Shown here: in pieces, positions 34,035 through 44,130 of the stretch | Layout of the letters: the number at the start of each line of letters is the position of its first letter | Numbering within the stretch: position 1 is the stretch's first letter | NCBI RefSeq assembly: GCF_002222635.1 | Contig: NZ_CP022415.1 | Location: 1,178,001 to 1,242,000, forward strand | DNA: 64,000 nt | Origin: Pseudosulfitobacter pseudonitzschiae | Lineage (GTDB): Bacteria > Pseudomonadota > Alphaproteobacteria > Rhodobacterales > Rhodobacteraceae | Direction: 5' to 3' | Made by a program: the position numbers and the translations under genes | The notes under the pieces: generated by a model | Database searches by the model: none | Seen by the model: only the letters and a program-made list of their open reading frames with translations | What the model was told of the DNA's origin: nothing

Positions 34035-35555
34035 ATGACACGTCGCAAAGACACCCCCCACACAACAACGGACGCAGGCATTCGCGTTCAAAGCGACGAA
34101 CATTCGTTGACCGTGGGACCAGACGGCCCGATTGTTCTGAATGACCACTATCTGCTCGAGCAGATGGCCAACTTTAACCGCGAGCGCATCCCCGAGCGGC
34201 AACCGCACGCCAAAGGCTCGGGTGCCTTCGGGACATTCGTGACCACGCGCGACGTGTCGCAATACACCAAGGCCAAGATTTTCCAGCCGGGTGCAAGCTG
34301 CGATGTGGTCATGCGCTTTTCGACCGTGGCAGGCGAACGCGGCAGCCCCGACACATGGCGCGACCCGCGCGGGTTTTCGATCAAGATGTACACCGAAGAG
34401 GGCAACTTTGACATGGTGGGCAACAACACGCCCGTTTTCTTTGTCCGTGATCCGCTGAAATTCCAGCACTTTATCCGCAGCCAGAAACGCCGTGCCGACA
34501 ACGATATGCGCGACCATGACATGCAGTGGGATTTCTGGACGCTGTCCCCCGAAAGCGCCCATCAGGTCGCCTATCTTATGGGTGATCGTGGCATCCCGAA
34601 AACATGGCGCCACATGAACGGCTATTCCAGCCACACCTATTCGCTGGTCAACGCAGATGGCGAACAGTTCTGGGTCAAGTTTCACTTTATGACCGATCAG
34701 GGCGATGGAAACGACTATCTTGCTCAGGACGAGGCCGACAAACTGGCCGGAACCGACGGCGATTACCACCGCCGCGACCTGTTCAATTCCATTCGTGACG
34801 GGAACCACCCTAGCTGGACGTTGAAATGGCAGATCATGCCCTTTGAGGATGCCAAGGCCTATCGCATCAATCCGTTCGACCTGACCAAAGTCTGGCCGCA
34901 CGCGGATTACCCGCTGATTGAAGTTGGCAAGCTGACGCTGACACGCAACCCCACCGACTTTCACACCCAGATCGAACAGGCCGCTTTCGAGCCGAATAAC
35001 ATGGTGCCGGGTGTCGGGCTGTCGCCGGACAAGATGCTGCTGGCGCGCGGCTTTGCCTATGCCGATGCGCACCGCGCGCGGTTGGGGGTGAACTACAAGC
35101 AGATTCCGGTGAACGGCGCCACATCCGAGGTCAACAGTTACTCCAAGGACGGGGCCGGGCGGACGCAACCCGTCAGCGATCCGGTCTATGCGCCCAATTC
35201 TTACGGTGGCCCATCGGCGCACCCTCAGGCGGGGCCCGAGGCGGGGTCGTGGTACACGGACGGCGAAATGATGCGTCAGGCGTATACCCTGCGCGCAGAT
35301 GACGACGACTGGAGTCAGGCCGGTGCGTTGGTGCGTGACGTGATGGACGACGCTGCACGTGCGCGTCTGGTGTCGAACGTGGTCGGCCATCTGTGTGACG
35401 GGGTCAGCGAAAAGGTGCTGCAACGTGCATTCGAATACTGGCGTAATATCGACGACGCGACCGGTGACAAGATCGAAGCGGGCGTGCGCGAAAAACTGGG
35501 CTGGGCATCGGATGCGCCGGGCCTTGCCTCAGCCGAGAGTATCAGTGGAATCTGA
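34035..35555 (+). CDS. katA: Monofunctional heme catalase
   Basis: Small-subunit catalase of 506 residues. Catalytic His lies in [14 protein letters not shown] (about 57), Asn in [11 protein letters not shown] (about 130), and the heme-ligating Tyr in [15 protein letters not shown] (about 340). It removes hydrogen peroxide. GGAG precedes the ATG at 34035. The large minus-strand frame across it is a shadow. The promoter suggests stress-sigma control rather than, or in addition to, OxyR; no oxyR adjoins. Confidence 0.95.
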   Translation: MTRRKDTPHTTTDAGIRVQSDEHSLTVGPDGPIVLNDHYLLEQMANFNRERIPERQPHAKGSGAFGTFVTTRDVSQYTKAKIFQPGASCDVVMRFSTVAGERGSPDTWRDPRGFSIKMYTEEGNFDMVGNNTPVFFVRDPLKFQHFIRSQKRRADNDMRDHDMQWDFWTLSPESAHQVAYLMGDRGIPKTWRHMNGYSSHTYSLVNADGEQFWVKFHFMTDQGDGNDYLAQDEADKLAGTDGDYHRRDLFNSIRDGNHPSWTLKWQIMPFEDAKAYRINPFDLTKVWPHADYPLIEVGKLTLTRNPTDFHTQIEQAAFEPNNMVPGVGLSPDKMLLARGFAYADAHRARLGVNYKQIPVNGATSEVNSYSKDGAGRTQPVSDPVYAPNSYGGPSAHPQAGPEAGSWYTDGEMMRQAYTLRADDDDWSQAGALVRDVMDDAARARLVSNVVGHLCDGVSEKVLQRAFEYWRNIDDATGDKIEAGVREKLGWASDAPGLASAESISGI

Positions 35556-35646
35556 TGTATATATGATTAAAAACAAAGGATTGGATCATACCGCTTTCCG
35601 GTGGCTGAGTGCGGTACGCATCAAAAACCGCTGCAACGGAAATGAA

Positions 35647-35675
35647 AAAGCGGGCCCAGGCATTGGCCCCGCTTT
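35647..35675. terminator. Bidirectional terminator, katA / sufT
   Basis: AAAGCGGG and CCCGCTTT pair around a 13-nt loop in which GCC/GGC can extend the stem. An A-run precedes and TTT follows. Confidence 0.65.
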
Positions 35676-35707
35676 GTGATAAACAGCGGATTGTGCCGCC
35701 GCCGGCC

Positions 35708-36070
35708 TTACATAAAGCCCAGCTCCAGCCGCGCTTCATCAGACATCATTTCCATGCCCCATGGTGGTTCCCACGTCAGTTCGACGTCGACGGTTTTTAC
35801 ACCGGGCAGGGGTTCAACCGCATCGGCGACCCAGCCGGGCATTTCGCCCGCCACGGGACAGCCCGGCGCTGTCAGCGACATGATCACACGCACGGCGCCG
35901 TCATCAGCGATGTCGATGGTATAGATCAGGCCCAGCTCGTAAATATTCACCGGGATTTCAGGGTCATAGACCGTGCGGCAAGCTTCGACGACCGCGTCGT
36001 ACAGCGGGTGGTCGGTGGAGGACGGCGCGATCAGCGGTGTCCCTTCTAGCATGTCTTTGGACTGGTCCAT
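35708..36070 (-). CDS. sufT: SufT-like (MIP18/DUF59) iron-sulfur assembly protein
   Basis: Protein of 120 residues. The MIP18 core is clear: V-Y-D-P-E-I-P-V-N-I-Y-E-L-G-L-I-Y, M-S-L-T-A-P-G-C-P-V-A-G-E and V-E-L-T-W-E-P-P-W-G-M-E-M-M-S-D-E-A-R. The single Cys in A-P-G-C-P is the conserved one. SufT helps mature iron-sulfur proteins under high demand. It is usually in the suf operon but here stands between katA and the rimK-like gene, in its own unit. Confidence 0.88.
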   Translation of the reverse strand: MDQSKDMLEGTPLIAPSSTDHPLYDAVVEACRTVYDPEIPVNIYELGLIYTIDIADDGAVRVIMSLTAPGCPVAGEMPGWVADAVEPLPGVKTVDVELTWEPPWGMEMMSDEARLELGFM

Positions 36071-36197
36071 TTGGCCTCACTCTGGTTCCTGACTGATTAT
36101 ATAGGGATAACACCGGCATGCGTCCAGAGGGGCTGGGGCAGTGCGTCGCACCGAAGCGCTGCGGGTTGTGCGGTTTTTGCACTGCGCCAGAGGCCGC

Positions 36198-37577
36198 TCA
36201 GCCTTTGCGTTTGCGCACGGGCTGCGGTTTCACCCGCGCCTCGATCATATCGTAAAGCATCCCGACAATATCCTTGCCCGTGGCCTTTTCGATGCCCTCG
36301 AACCCGGGCGAGGAATTCACCTCGAGCACTTTGGGGCCGGAATCCGAGCGCAGCAGATCGACGCCTGCCTTGCCCAGACCAAAGGCGCGGGCGGCGCGCA
36401 GGGCGGTGTCGCGTTCGTCTTTGGTGATGCGCACGGTTTTGGCCGATCCGCCACGGTGCAGGTTCGAGCGAAAATCGCCATCCGCGCCGGTGCGCTTCAT
36501 CGCAGCGACCACTTTGCCGTCGATCACCAGACAGCGGATGTCTTCGCCCGCCGATTCCTTGACGAATTGCTGCACCAGAAAGTTGGCGCGCAGGCCACGA
36601 AAGGCGTCGATGACGCTTTCGGCGGCCTTTTTGGTTTCGGCCAGAACGACGCCTTTGCCTTGGGTCGATTCCAGCAGTTTCACGATCAGCGGCGCGGTTC
36701 CCACCAGCCCAATCAGATTGCCGGTGTCCTTGGGCGACGCGGCAAAGGCGGTGGTGGGCATACCGATGCGCTTGCTGGCCAGCACCTGATGCGCGTGCAG
36801 CTTGTCGCGGCTGGCGGTGATGCCCGCGCTGCCGTTGACGCAATAGGTGCCGATGGTTTCGAACTGGCGGATCACGGCGGTGCCATAGGGCGTGATCGAC
36901 GCGCCGATGCGCGGCACGACCGCGTCATAGCGGGGCAGGCGTTTGCCATCATAATGCACTTCGGGGGCCATCGTGTTGATCGCCATATAGCAGCGCGTGG
37001 TGTCGATCACTTCGACGGTGTGGCCGCGCGCCTCGCCAATCTCGACCAGACGGCGGGTGGAATAGTTGTCCTCGCGGCTGAGCACCGCAATGCGCAGGGC
37101 GCGCTGCGGGGCGGCACGGCGCACGGCGGCAGAATGGTAGACATCATAGCTGAGGTCCGGTTGCAGACGCTTTTCCGTGGCAGTGATCGAAATGTGATCT
37201 TGAAGCGCCTGACGTCCCAGCAGCATCCGGCTGGTCATGCCGGACCGGTCGGTCAACGTCACTTCGATGGGCCAAGACTGGCCCGCAACTTCCAACGTGG
37301 TTTCAATGACATAGCGCAGCTCGGATTCGCCGTTGGACGAGGTGATTTCGCGGCGGTCCTTGATCTCGGCGGAACAGGTCATCTGCACCTGCGTCTGGCC
37401 CGCGACGGGGTAGACGTTGAACCGCACTTTGGGCTTGGCCGCAGGGCCAAAGACTTCGATGTCATGGGCATGCAGCGCCGAGGTGCGCGCGCCGGTGTCG
37501 ATCTTGGCCTTGAGGGCGGGCAGACCCAGTTCGGGCAAGCCGATCCATTCTTCCCAGCCGAAATGTAGACTGTCCAT
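36198..37577 (-). CDS. rimK: Retropepsin-like (RimB-type) domain fused to RimK-type ATP-grasp ligase
   Basis: Protein of 459 residues with two parts. Residues 1-145 form a retropepsin-like domain (PF05618 type) with [15 protein letters not shown] at 23-37, the Asp of D-T-G being catalytic in aspartic proteases, and M-L-L-G-R-Q-A-L at about 117. Residues 160-450 are Rim[16 protein letters not shown], the ATP-grasp [11 protein letters not shown], and [10 protein letters not shown]. RimK adds glutamates to ribosomal protein S6 in E. coli. Fusion of both activities suggests opposing modification and removal, or shared substrate recognition; that is inference. Confidence 0.87.
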   Translation of the reverse strand: MDSLHFGWEEWIGLPELGLPALKAKIDTGARTSALHAHDIEVFGPAAKPKVRFNVYPVAGQTQVQMTCSAEIKDRREITSSNGESELRYVIETTLEVAGQSWPIEVTLTDRSGMTSRMLLGRQALQDHISITATEKRLQPDLSYDVYHSAAVRRAAPQRALRIAVLSREDNYSTRRLVEIGEARGHTVEVIDTTRCYMAINTMAPEVHYDGKRLPRYDAVVPRIGASITPYGTAVIRQFETIGTYCVNGSAGITASRDKLHAHQVLASKRIGMPTTAFAASPKDTGNLIGLVGTAPLIVKLLESTQGKGVVLAETKKAAESVIDAFRGLRANFLVQQFVKESAGEDIRCLVIDGKVVAAMKRTGADGDFRSNLHRGGSAKTVRITKDERDTALRAARAFGLGKAGVDLLRSDSGPKVLEVNSSPGFEGIEKATGKDIVGMLYDMIEARVKPQPVRKRKG

Positions 37578-37652
37578 TGGTAACTCCTGTCAAAGGCGGG
37601 CAGCGCCAGTTTGGCGCGACATATGTGTCAAAGGTATAAAAGGGGATGGCGA

Positions 37653-38447
37653 TCAGGCCTTGGACGCTTTTGCGGCAGCTTTGGCGGCCTCGGTGGCAAG
37701 GCGGCCGGGATCCATGAAGTGGTCGATCATTACAGGCGTCGCCAGTGCATAGGCGTCGCGCAGCGGCAGATCGCGGTGCTGGTGCAACGCGGCCTTGCCC
37801 TTGGCAATGGGGCCGGGGTTGCAGGTGGCCAATGTCGTGGCAAAACCGGTGGTTTGCCGTGCCAGTGTTTCCGCCGGACAGATGCGGTTGAACAGGCCCG
37901 CAGATTGCGCCCAGCCTGCATCCATCGGGGTGCCCGACAGGGTAAGTTCCATCAGGTGTTTGGGGCCCACGTTGCGCGATACGGCAACGGCAGGGGTGGT
38001 GCAAAACCCGCCATTGGTCACGCCGGGCAGGCAGACGGTGGCGCGCGGGCTGGCAAAGGCCAGATCGCAGGACGCCACCAGTTGCAGGCCTGCCGCCGTG
38101 GCGATGCCGTCTACCATCGCGATGGTGGGCTTGGGCAGTTCTGCCAACGCCAGCATCATGTCACCACAGGCCTCGAACAGTCCGGTCAGAAAGGCGCGCC
38201 CGCTGTCGTGGTCCGCGCGGTGGCGGGCGATTTCCTTGATGTCGTGCCCTGCGCAAAAGATATGTCCCGGCCCTGTCAGAACGACAACGCGCACGGCGTC
38301 ATCGGTTGCCAATACGTCCAACATGCGGTGCAGGTCCTTGATCATAGCCATCGACAGCGCATGGGCCGCACCGCCGCCAAGGCTGAGCGTTGCCACGCCA
38401 TCGGTCACATCGCAGGTGACAAGATCGGGGGACTGCATCTGGTTCAT
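37653..38447 (-). CDS. Enoyl-CoA hydratase/isomerase family protein
   Basis: Crotonase-fold protein of 264 residues. Oxyanion-hole segments are I-F-C-A-G-H-D-I-K-E-I (about 66) and A-T-A-A-G-L-Q-L-V-A-S-C-D-L (about 115), the latter followed by the usual A-S-P-R-A-T-V-C-L-P-G-V. It resembles the ECHDC3-like subgroup. No catalytic Glu pair is obvious by eye, so hydratase activity is not certain. AAGGAG is 5 nt before the ATG at 38447. No fatty-acid genes adjoin. Confidence 0.85.
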   Translation of the reverse strand: MNQMQSPDLVTCDVTDGVATLSLGGGAAHALSMAMIKDLHRMLDVLATDDAVRVVVLTGPGHIFCAGHDIKEIARHRADHDSGRAFLTGLFEACGDMMLALAELPKPTIAMVDGIATAAGLQLVASCDLAFASPRATVCLPGVTNGGFCTTPAVAVSRNVGPKHLMELTLSGTPMDAGWAQSAGLFNRICPAETLARQTTGFATTLATCNPGPIAKGKAALHQHRDLPLRDAYALATPVMIDHFMDPGRLATEAAKAAAKASKA

Positions 38448-38559
38448 CAAGGCTCCTTTTGCGTATCATGCCACGATGGGGCACCTGTGCGCAACGCGAT
38501 CGGACAGGGCAAGGGCCCCGTTGCCGGTACAGGCCTTAAAAAATCGCAAAGCCGGTGAT

Positions 38560-38838
38560 TCAGTCGTTTATGTCATGCAGCACACGCCGCGCGCCCGAGC
38601 TTTGGCGGCGAAAGACCAGCCGCAGAACGATCCACGCCAGCAGCGACAGGCCCGCGAATATCGCCAGCGCCAACGCCAGGGTCAGCCCCGGTGCCAAAAA
38701 GCCGACAACGGCCGCCATCACCAGCGCCCCCAGCGCAAAGCCCAGAAAGATAAAGCCGGGCGCCAGCACTTCGACCACGCCCAGGGCGATGGCAACAGCC
38801 AGCCAGACCCACCAGATGCCAACCAGACCGGCCATCAT
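38560..38838 (-). CDS. NfeD-like membrane protein
   Basis: Protein of 92 residues with three hydrophobic helices (about 5-22, 27-48, 52-72) and a short basic tail. G-V-V-E-V-L-A-P-G-F-I-F-L-G-F-A-L-G-A is the NfeD membrane-domain pattern. The soluble OB-fold of longer NfeD proteins is lacking. It overlaps the SPFH gene by ATGA; NfeD and SPFH proteins act as pairs in membrane microdomains. Confidence 0.85.
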   Translation of the reverse strand: MMAGLVGIWWVWLAVAIALGVVEVLAPGFIFLGFALGALVMAAVVGFLAPGLTLALALAIFAGLSLLAWIVLRLVFRRQSSGARRVLHDIND

Positions 38839-39728
38839 CCACGCCCCTTGAGCATTTTGAACGCATCGCCAAAGGCTTCGAGTGCTGCGGCGGGCACCAC
38901 AATCGTCTGTTTGCCGTCGCCGCGTCCCAGCGTGTTCAGCGCCTCGACCTGTTTCAGGGCCACCTGATATTGCGCGGCTTCGATGCCATGCTCGGCAATG
39001 GCTTTGGCCACAACTTCGGTGGCATAGGCTTCGGCGTCTGCCAGAACGCGGCGCGCCTTGGCCGATTGCTCTGACGCATAAAGCTCGGCGTCGGCGCTAA
39101 GTTCGACCGCGCGTTTCGATCCTTCGGCTTCGGTCACCTGCGCGCGGCGGGCGCGTTCAGCGTTCAGTTGTTGCATCATTGCGGCGCGGGTCGCGGCATC
39201 AAGGTTCACGTCCAGAATTTCGGCGCGGGTCACTTCGATGCCCCAGTCATCCACCGCGTCTTCGACATTGGCCTTGATTGTGTTGATCAGGGCCGAACGG
39301 TTCGCCTGCACCTCGTCAAGATCCATCTTGCCGATCTCGGCACGCACGATGCCTGCGACCGTGGTCGAAATGGCACCGTCCACGTCACGAATGCGGTAGA
39401 CGGTCTTTTCCGGTTCGGTGATACGGTAAAAGACCGAGGTGTCGACCTGTACCAGCACGTTGTCGCGGGTGATCGCGTCCTGACTGGCGGTGGGCAGCTG
39501 CCGTTCTAGAATTGAAATCCTGTGCGCCACGCGGTCGATAAACGGCACAATCATATTGACGCCAGGCCCCAGAACCGCACGCAGGCGGCCAAACCGCTGA
39601 ACGACATGTTGTTCAGATTGTGGCACAATCTGTACAGATTTAAAGACCACCACCACCAGCAGCAGGGCGGTCAGAAGATAAACAATATTGTCTTGGGCGA
39701 GAGCGATCAGCTGATCTTCTAAAGGCAC
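38835..39728 (-). CDS. SPFH/Band-7 (QmcA-type) membrane protein
   Basis: Protein of 297 residues. N-terminal membrane anchor (IVYLLTALLLVVVVF, about 15-29), then the SPFH domain with V-P-Q-S-E-Q-H-V-V-Q-R-F-G-R and P-G-V-N-M-I-V-P-F-I-D-R-V. A long Ala/Glu/Arg coiled coil follows (Q-L-N-A-E-R-A-R-R-A-Q-V-T-E-A-E-G). Such proteins form oligomeric rings and interact with membrane proteases such as FtsH. A GTG at 39728 gives the full N-terminus. It is cotranscribed with the NfeD-like gene. Confidence 0.9.
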   Translation of the reverse strand: MPLEDQLIALAQDNIVYLLTALLLVVVVFKSVQIVPQSEQHVVQRFGRLRAVLGPGVNMIVPFIDRVAHRISILERQLPTASQDAITRDNVLVQVDTSVFYRITEPEKTVYRIRDVDGAISTTVAGIVRAEIGKMDLDEVQANRSALINTIKANVEDAVDDWGIEVTRAEILDVNLDAATRAAMMQQLNAERARRAQVTEAEGSKRAVELSADAELYASEQSAKARRVLADAEAYATEVVAKAIAEHGIEAAQYQVALKQVEALNTLGRGDGKQTIVVPAAALEAFGDAFKMLKGRG

Positions 39729-39849
39729 GGGTGAATTCCATTCATGACAAGATGGGGAAATATCCGCTGCGGACCTATGGATTGCAAGTTTAAACCATCC
39801 GGTCTAGGCCGCGCGTGAAACGGTTTCAGCAGTGCTTAAGAGGTGCGCC

Positions 39850-40977
39850 ATGACTTTGATCACCTTCCGCAAGGATGCAACAGACGGCAAGGCCCGCACG
39901 GGGGTTCTGTCGACCCCGCGCGGTGACATCCGTACGCCCGCCTTTATGCCGGTGGGCACCGCCGCCACGGTCAAGGCGATGTTGCCCGAAAGCGTTGCAG
40001 CCACGGGGGCGGATATCTTGTTGGGCAACACCTATCACCTGATGCTGCGCCCGACGGCGGAACGCATCGACAGGCTGGGCGGGCTGCACAGGTTCATGAA
40101 CTGGGACAAACCGATCCTGACCGATTCAGGCGGCTTTCAGGTGATGTCGCTGGCCGCGCTGCGCAAGCTGACCGAAAAGGGTGTGACCTTTAAAAGCCAC
40201 ATCGACGGATCGCGTCACGAGATCACACCGGAACGGTCGATGGAAATCCAGAAGTTGCTGGGGTCGGATATTGTCATGTGTTTCGACGAATGCCCCGCGC
40301 TGCCCGCCGACAAGACGCGGATTGCACAAAGCATGCGCCTGTCGATGCGGTGGGCGCAGCGGTCGCGCGATGCGTTCGGTGATCGTCCGGGTCATGCGCT
40401 GTTTGGCATCCAGCAGGGCGGGTTAGAGCAGGACTTGCGGGCGGAAAGTGCTGCCGCCCTGACCGAGATCGGCTTTGACGGCTATGCGGTCGGCGGTCTT
40501 GCCGTGGGCGAGGGGCAAGAGGCCATGTTCGGCTGTCTGGACTTTGCCTCGGACCAGTTGCCGCAGGACAAACCGCGTTATCTGATGGGGGTGGGCAAGC
40601 CGGACGATATTGTCGGTGCCGTGGCGCGCGGCATTGACATGATGGACTGCGTTTTGCCGTCGCGATCAGGGCGCACGGGGCAGGTGTTTACCCGCCACGG
40701 CGTGCTGAACATCAAGAACGCCCGCCATCAGGACGACCCGCGCCCGATCGACGACGCCTGCACATGCCCTGCCTGCACGAAATATTCGCGGGCCTATCTG
40801 CACCATGTGTTCCGCAGTCAGGAGATGATCAGCTCGATGCTGCTGACGTGGCACAACCTGCACTATTTCCAGCAGATCATGGACGGGATGCGTAAGGCGA
40901 TTGCCGCAGGCACCTTTACCCGCTGGCAGGCGGATTTTCACGCCAACCGTGCGGGCGGCGACATCGAACAGCTTTAG
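39850..40977 (+). CDS. tgt: tRNA-guanine transglycosylase (queuine type)
   Basis: Protein of 375 residues that exchanges G34 for preQ1 in tRNAs with GUN anticodons. Nucleophile and base-binding residues are in [11 protein letters not shown] (about 90) and [17 protein letters not shown] (about 265). The zinc site is C-T-C-P-A-C with a His about 26 residues later. AAGAGG is 6 nt before the ATG at 39850; the upstream GTG (39832) is less likely. It is divergent from the SPFH gene, without queA beside it. Confidence 0.95.
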   Translation: MTLITFRKDATDGKARTGVLSTPRGDIRTPAFMPVGTAATVKAMLPESVAATGADILLGNTYHLMLRPTAERIDRLGGLHRFMNWDKPILTDSGGFQVMSLAALRKLTEKGVTFKSHIDGSRHEITPERSMEIQKLLGSDIVMCFDECPALPADKTRIAQSMRLSMRWAQRSRDAFGDRPGHALFGIQQGGLEQDLRAESAAALTEIGFDGYAVGGLAVGEGQEAMFGCLDFASDQLPQDKPRYLMGVGKPDDIVGAVARGIDMMDCVLPSRSGRTGQVFTRHGVLNIKNARHQDDPRPIDDACTCPACTKYSRAYLHHVFRSQEMISSMLLTWHNLHYFQQIMDGMRKAIAAGTFTRWQADFHANRAGGDIEQL

Positions 40978-41484
40978 CGCGGCAGCATCCTGTTCAACAG
41001 CTGTTGTACCCGCGGGTGCGGTTGCAATGTCAGCCTGTAGGTTTTGTCGCACGGACATGAAACTATGGATTGGCGCGTTAAAAGGTTGTTTTCACGATTA
41101 TTGTTTCCTAATTCGGTGCAATTCTTGGTGATGCGCGGGCATTGTCCTGCCGCGCGCGCGAATCGTAGCGGTGGCAGGATGTGCCGTTTTTCCGCCCCCG
41201 CAGCCTCCGTTCTGCACCGGACACGCCGAATTGACCTGCCGCCTTTTTTTACGTGCAATTCGACCCGCTACATCGCTTTTTGAACGTGTTTTAGCATAAA
41301 AAACGTCTGTTTTGGCCAAAAAGCCCGAACAGTTCGTTTGGTCCCATTGCGCCGCCCCGAACACCCCGTCATTGTGAAACCTTGAAACAGGCAGTGGTCA
41401 AACACAGTTTACAAGTCTGAAACAAGGAGACGACCAAGGTTGCCGAAACAGGGACCAGTTGTCTTGCTAGATAAGGAAAAGAGC
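40978..41484. other. 507-bp region between tgt and lon, no gene
   Basis: AT-richer than its surroundings. Small frames here have no ribosome-binding sites. The last 120 bp must hold the lon promoter; a CTTGAAA at about 41382 could be part of a heat-shock -35 element, but I could not find a matching -10, so no promoter is called. Confidence 0.35.
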
Positions 41485-43890
41485 ATGCAAGAGCCCCTTA
41501 ACGCATCGTATCCGGTCCTGCCGCTGCGCGACATTGTGGTATTTCCGCATATGATCGTGCCGCTCTTTGTTGGCCGCGACAAATCCGTGCGCGCCCTCGA
41601 AGAGGTCATGGCAGATGACAAGCAGATCCTGCTGTCCAGCCAGATTGACCCGTCAGAGGACGATCCCGAAGCATCGGGTATCTACAAGGCGGGTGTGCTG
41701 GCCAATGTACTGCAACTGTTGAAACTGCCCGATGGCACCGTCAAGGTGCTGGTCGAAGGGCAGGCGCGGGTGCGCATCACCGAATACCTTGAAAACGATA
41801 GCTTCTTTGAAGCACGCGCCGAGTATCTGACCGAGATGCCAGGCGATGTCAGCACCACAGAGGCGCTGCTGCGTACTGTTGCAGATGAATTCGAGCGCTA
41901 TGCCAAAGTGCGCAAGAATGTCCCCGAAGAGGCGCTGACCGCTGTCGGCGACACTGTCGAGCCTGCCAAACTGGCCGATCTGGTGGCAGGACATTTGGGC
42001 ATCGAAGTGAACCAGAAGCAGGAGCTTTTGGAAACGCTGAGCATTTCCGAGCGGCTTGAGAAAGTTTACGGCCTGATGCAGGGCGAGATGTCCGTGTTGC
42101 AGGTCGAGAAAAAGATCAAAACCCGCGTCAAATCCCAGATGGAGCGGACCCAGCGCGAATATTATCTGAACGAACAGATGAAGGCGATCCAGCAAGAGTT
42201 GGGCGATGGCGAGGACGGCAAAAACGAAGTTGCCGAACTGGAAGCCAAGATCGTTGCAACCAAGCTGAGCAAGGAAGCCCGCGAAAAGGCCGACAGCGAG
42301 ATCAAAAAGCTCAAGAACATGAGCCCGATGAGCGCCGAGGCAACGGTTGTGCGCAACTATCTTGACTGGATGCTGTCCATCCCGTGGGGTGTGAAGTCGC
42401 GCGTCAAAAAAGATCTGGGCCGCGCCCAGAAGGTGCTGGATGACGACCACTATGGCTTGGACAAGGTCAAGGAACGGATCGTCGAATATCTGGCCGTGCA
42501 GCAGCGCAGCAAAAAGATGAAAGGCCCGATCATGTGCCTTGTCGGCCCTCCGGGTGTCGGCAAGACCAGCTTGGGCAAATCGGTGGCCAAAGCCACGGGC
42601 CGTGAATTTATCCGCATCAGCCTTGGCGGTGTGCGCGATGAAAGCGAAATCCGTGGTCACCGCCGGACCTATATCGGGTCGATGCCGGGCAAGATCATTC
42701 AGGCGCTGAAAAAGGCGAAAACCACCAATCCGCTGATCTTGCTCGATGAAATCGACAAGATGGGTCAGGATTTCCGCGGTGACCCCGCATCGGCCATGCT
42801 GGAAGTGCTGGATCCGGAACAAAACGGCACATTTGTCGATCACTATCTCGAGGTCGAATATGACCTGAGCAACGTGATGTTCCTGACCACGTCGAACAGC
42901 TATAACATGCCGGGCCCGCTGCTGGACCGCATGGAGATCATTCCGCTGGCAGGGTACACCGAGGATGAAAAGCGCGAGATCGCCAAACATCACCTGTTGG
43001 CCAAGCAGATCAAGAACCACGGTCTGAAAAAGTCCGAGTTCGAGCTGACCGACGAAGGGCTGACCGACATCATCCGCTTTTACACCCGTGAGGCGGGCGT
43101 GCGGAATCTGGAACGCGAGATTGCCAAAGTGGCGCGCAAGGCGCTGACCAAGATCGTCAAGAAAGAGGTCGAGAGCATTTCGGTGACATCGGACAATCTT
43201 GACGAGTTCTTGGGCGTGCGCAAACACCGCTATGGTCTGGCCGAGCTTGAGGACCAGATCGGTGTTGTCACCGGGCTGGCCTATACTTCGGTTGGCGGCG
43301 AGCTGTTGCAGATCGAAGCACTGCGCCTGCCGGGCAAGGGCCGGATGAAGACAACCGGCAAGCTGGGCGATGTGATGAAGGAAAGCATCGACGCGGCCTC
43401 CAGCTATGTGCGGTCGATCAGCCCGAAAATCGGGGTGAAGCCGACCCAGTTCGACAAGATCGATATCCACGTCCACGTTCCGGACGGGGCGACACCCAAA
43501 GATGGCCCCTCAGCGGGTCTGGCGATGGTCACGTCGATCGTGTCGGTGCTGACGCAAATCCCGGTGCGCAAGGACATTGCGATGACGGGCGAGGTCAGCC
43601 TGCGCGGCAACGCCATGCCCATCGGTGGGTTGAAGGAAAAACTGCTGGCTGCCCTGCGTGGCGGTATCAAGACGGTGCTGATCCCGCAGGAAAACGAAAA
43701 GGACATGGCAGAAATCCCTGACAATGTGAAGGAAGGGATGACAATCATTCCCGTCAGCCACGTGTCAGAGGTTCTGAAACATGCGCTGGTACGTGAGCCC
43801 GAGGCAATTGAATGGGACGAAGTCGCGGAAGAGACCGCAGCCGCCGCAGCCGCCTCCAAAGCGGCAGCGACAGGTGCCACCGCGCACTGA
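41485..43890 (+). CDS. lon: ATP-dependent protease Lon
   Basis: Protein of 801 residues, the usual LonA length. N-domain (V-L-P-L-R-D-I-V-V-F-P-H-M-I-V-P-L-F-V-G-R), AAA+ domain with Walker A G-P-P-G-V-G-K-T-S-L-G-K-S (about 356) and Walker B L-I-L-L-D-E-I-D-K-M, and a protease domain with catalytic Ser in K-D-G-P-S-A-G-L-A (about 678) and Lys in G-G-L-K-E-K-L-L-A-A. It degrades unfolded and regulatory proteins. AAGGA lies 7 nt before the ATG at 41485. The C-terminus ends in an Ala-rich tail. Confidence 0.97.
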   Translation: MQEPLNASYPVLPLRDIVVFPHMIVPLFVGRDKSVRALEEVMADDKQILLSSQIDPSEDDPEASGIYKAGVLANVLQLLKLPDGTVKVLVEGQARVRITEYLENDSFFEARAEYLTEMPGDVSTTEALLRTVADEFERYAKVRKNVPEEALTAVGDTVEPAKLADLVAGHLGIEVNQKQELLETLSISERLEKVYGLMQGEMSVLQVEKKIKTRVKSQMERTQREYYLNEQMKAIQQELGDGEDGKNEVAELEAKIVATKLSKEAREKADSEIKKLKNMSPMSAEATVVRNYLDWMLSIPWGVKSRVKKDLGRAQKVLDDDHYGLDKVKERIVEYLAVQQRSKKMKGPIMCLVGPPGVGKTSLGKSVAKATGREFIRISLGGVRDESEIRGHRRTYIGSMPGKIIQALKKAKTTNPLILLDEIDKMGQDFRGDPASAMLEVLDPEQNGTFVDHYLEVEYDLSNVMFLTTSNSYNMPGPLLDRMEIIPLAGYTEDEKREIAKHHLLAKQIKNHGLKKSEFELTDEGLTDIIRFYTREAGVRNLEREIAKVARKALTKIVKKEVESISVTSDNLDEFLGVRKHRYGLAELEDQIGVVTGLAYTSVGGELLQIEALRLPGKGRMKTTGKLGDVMKESIDAASSYVRSISPKIGVKPTQFDKIDIHVHVPDGATPKDGPSAGLAMVTSIVSVLTQIPVRKDIAMTGEVSLRGNAMPIGGLKEKLLAALRGGIKTVLIPQENEKDMAEIPDNVKEGMTIIPVSHVSEVLKHALVREPEAIEWDEVAEETAAAAAASKAAATGATAH

Positions 43891-43913
43891 TTCGGTCCCT
43901 GTTCGAAATCAGG

Positions 43914-43945
43914 ACGCCCCGCAGGAGACTGCGGGGCGTTTTTTT
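43914..43945 (+). terminator. Intrinsic terminator of lon
   Basis: ACGCCCCGCAG-GAGA-CTGCGGGGCGT, a perfect 11-bp stem with a tetraloop, followed by T7. Confidence 0.93.
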
Positions 43946-44130
43946 GAATCATGACCGTGTGGAGTCGAAAGTGCCACTTTAGACCCAAAAAACCGATGTT
44001 TCGTTGGGCGGGGTGATCGAAAAGGTCGAGAATCCGGCCTGTTGTGGCGTACCCGTGAAAGTTCGGTATCAATTGCGAAAAAAGAAGCGTAGGCTCGTTT
44101 CAACATTCACACGTGACCAAAGGCAAAAAC

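Noticed and set aside
33846-35423. A 525-codon minus-strand frame opposite catalase
   Set aside because: Shadow of katA, which has all catalytic residues.
41380-41420. Heat-shock (RpoH) promoter before lon
   Set aside because: A CTTGAAA element is present, but no matching -10 at 16-18 bp could be found.
41653-43476. A 607-codon minus-strand frame opposite lon
   Set aside because: Shadow of lon; composition is His/Gln/Leu-rich, as expected from the reverse of GC-biased codons.
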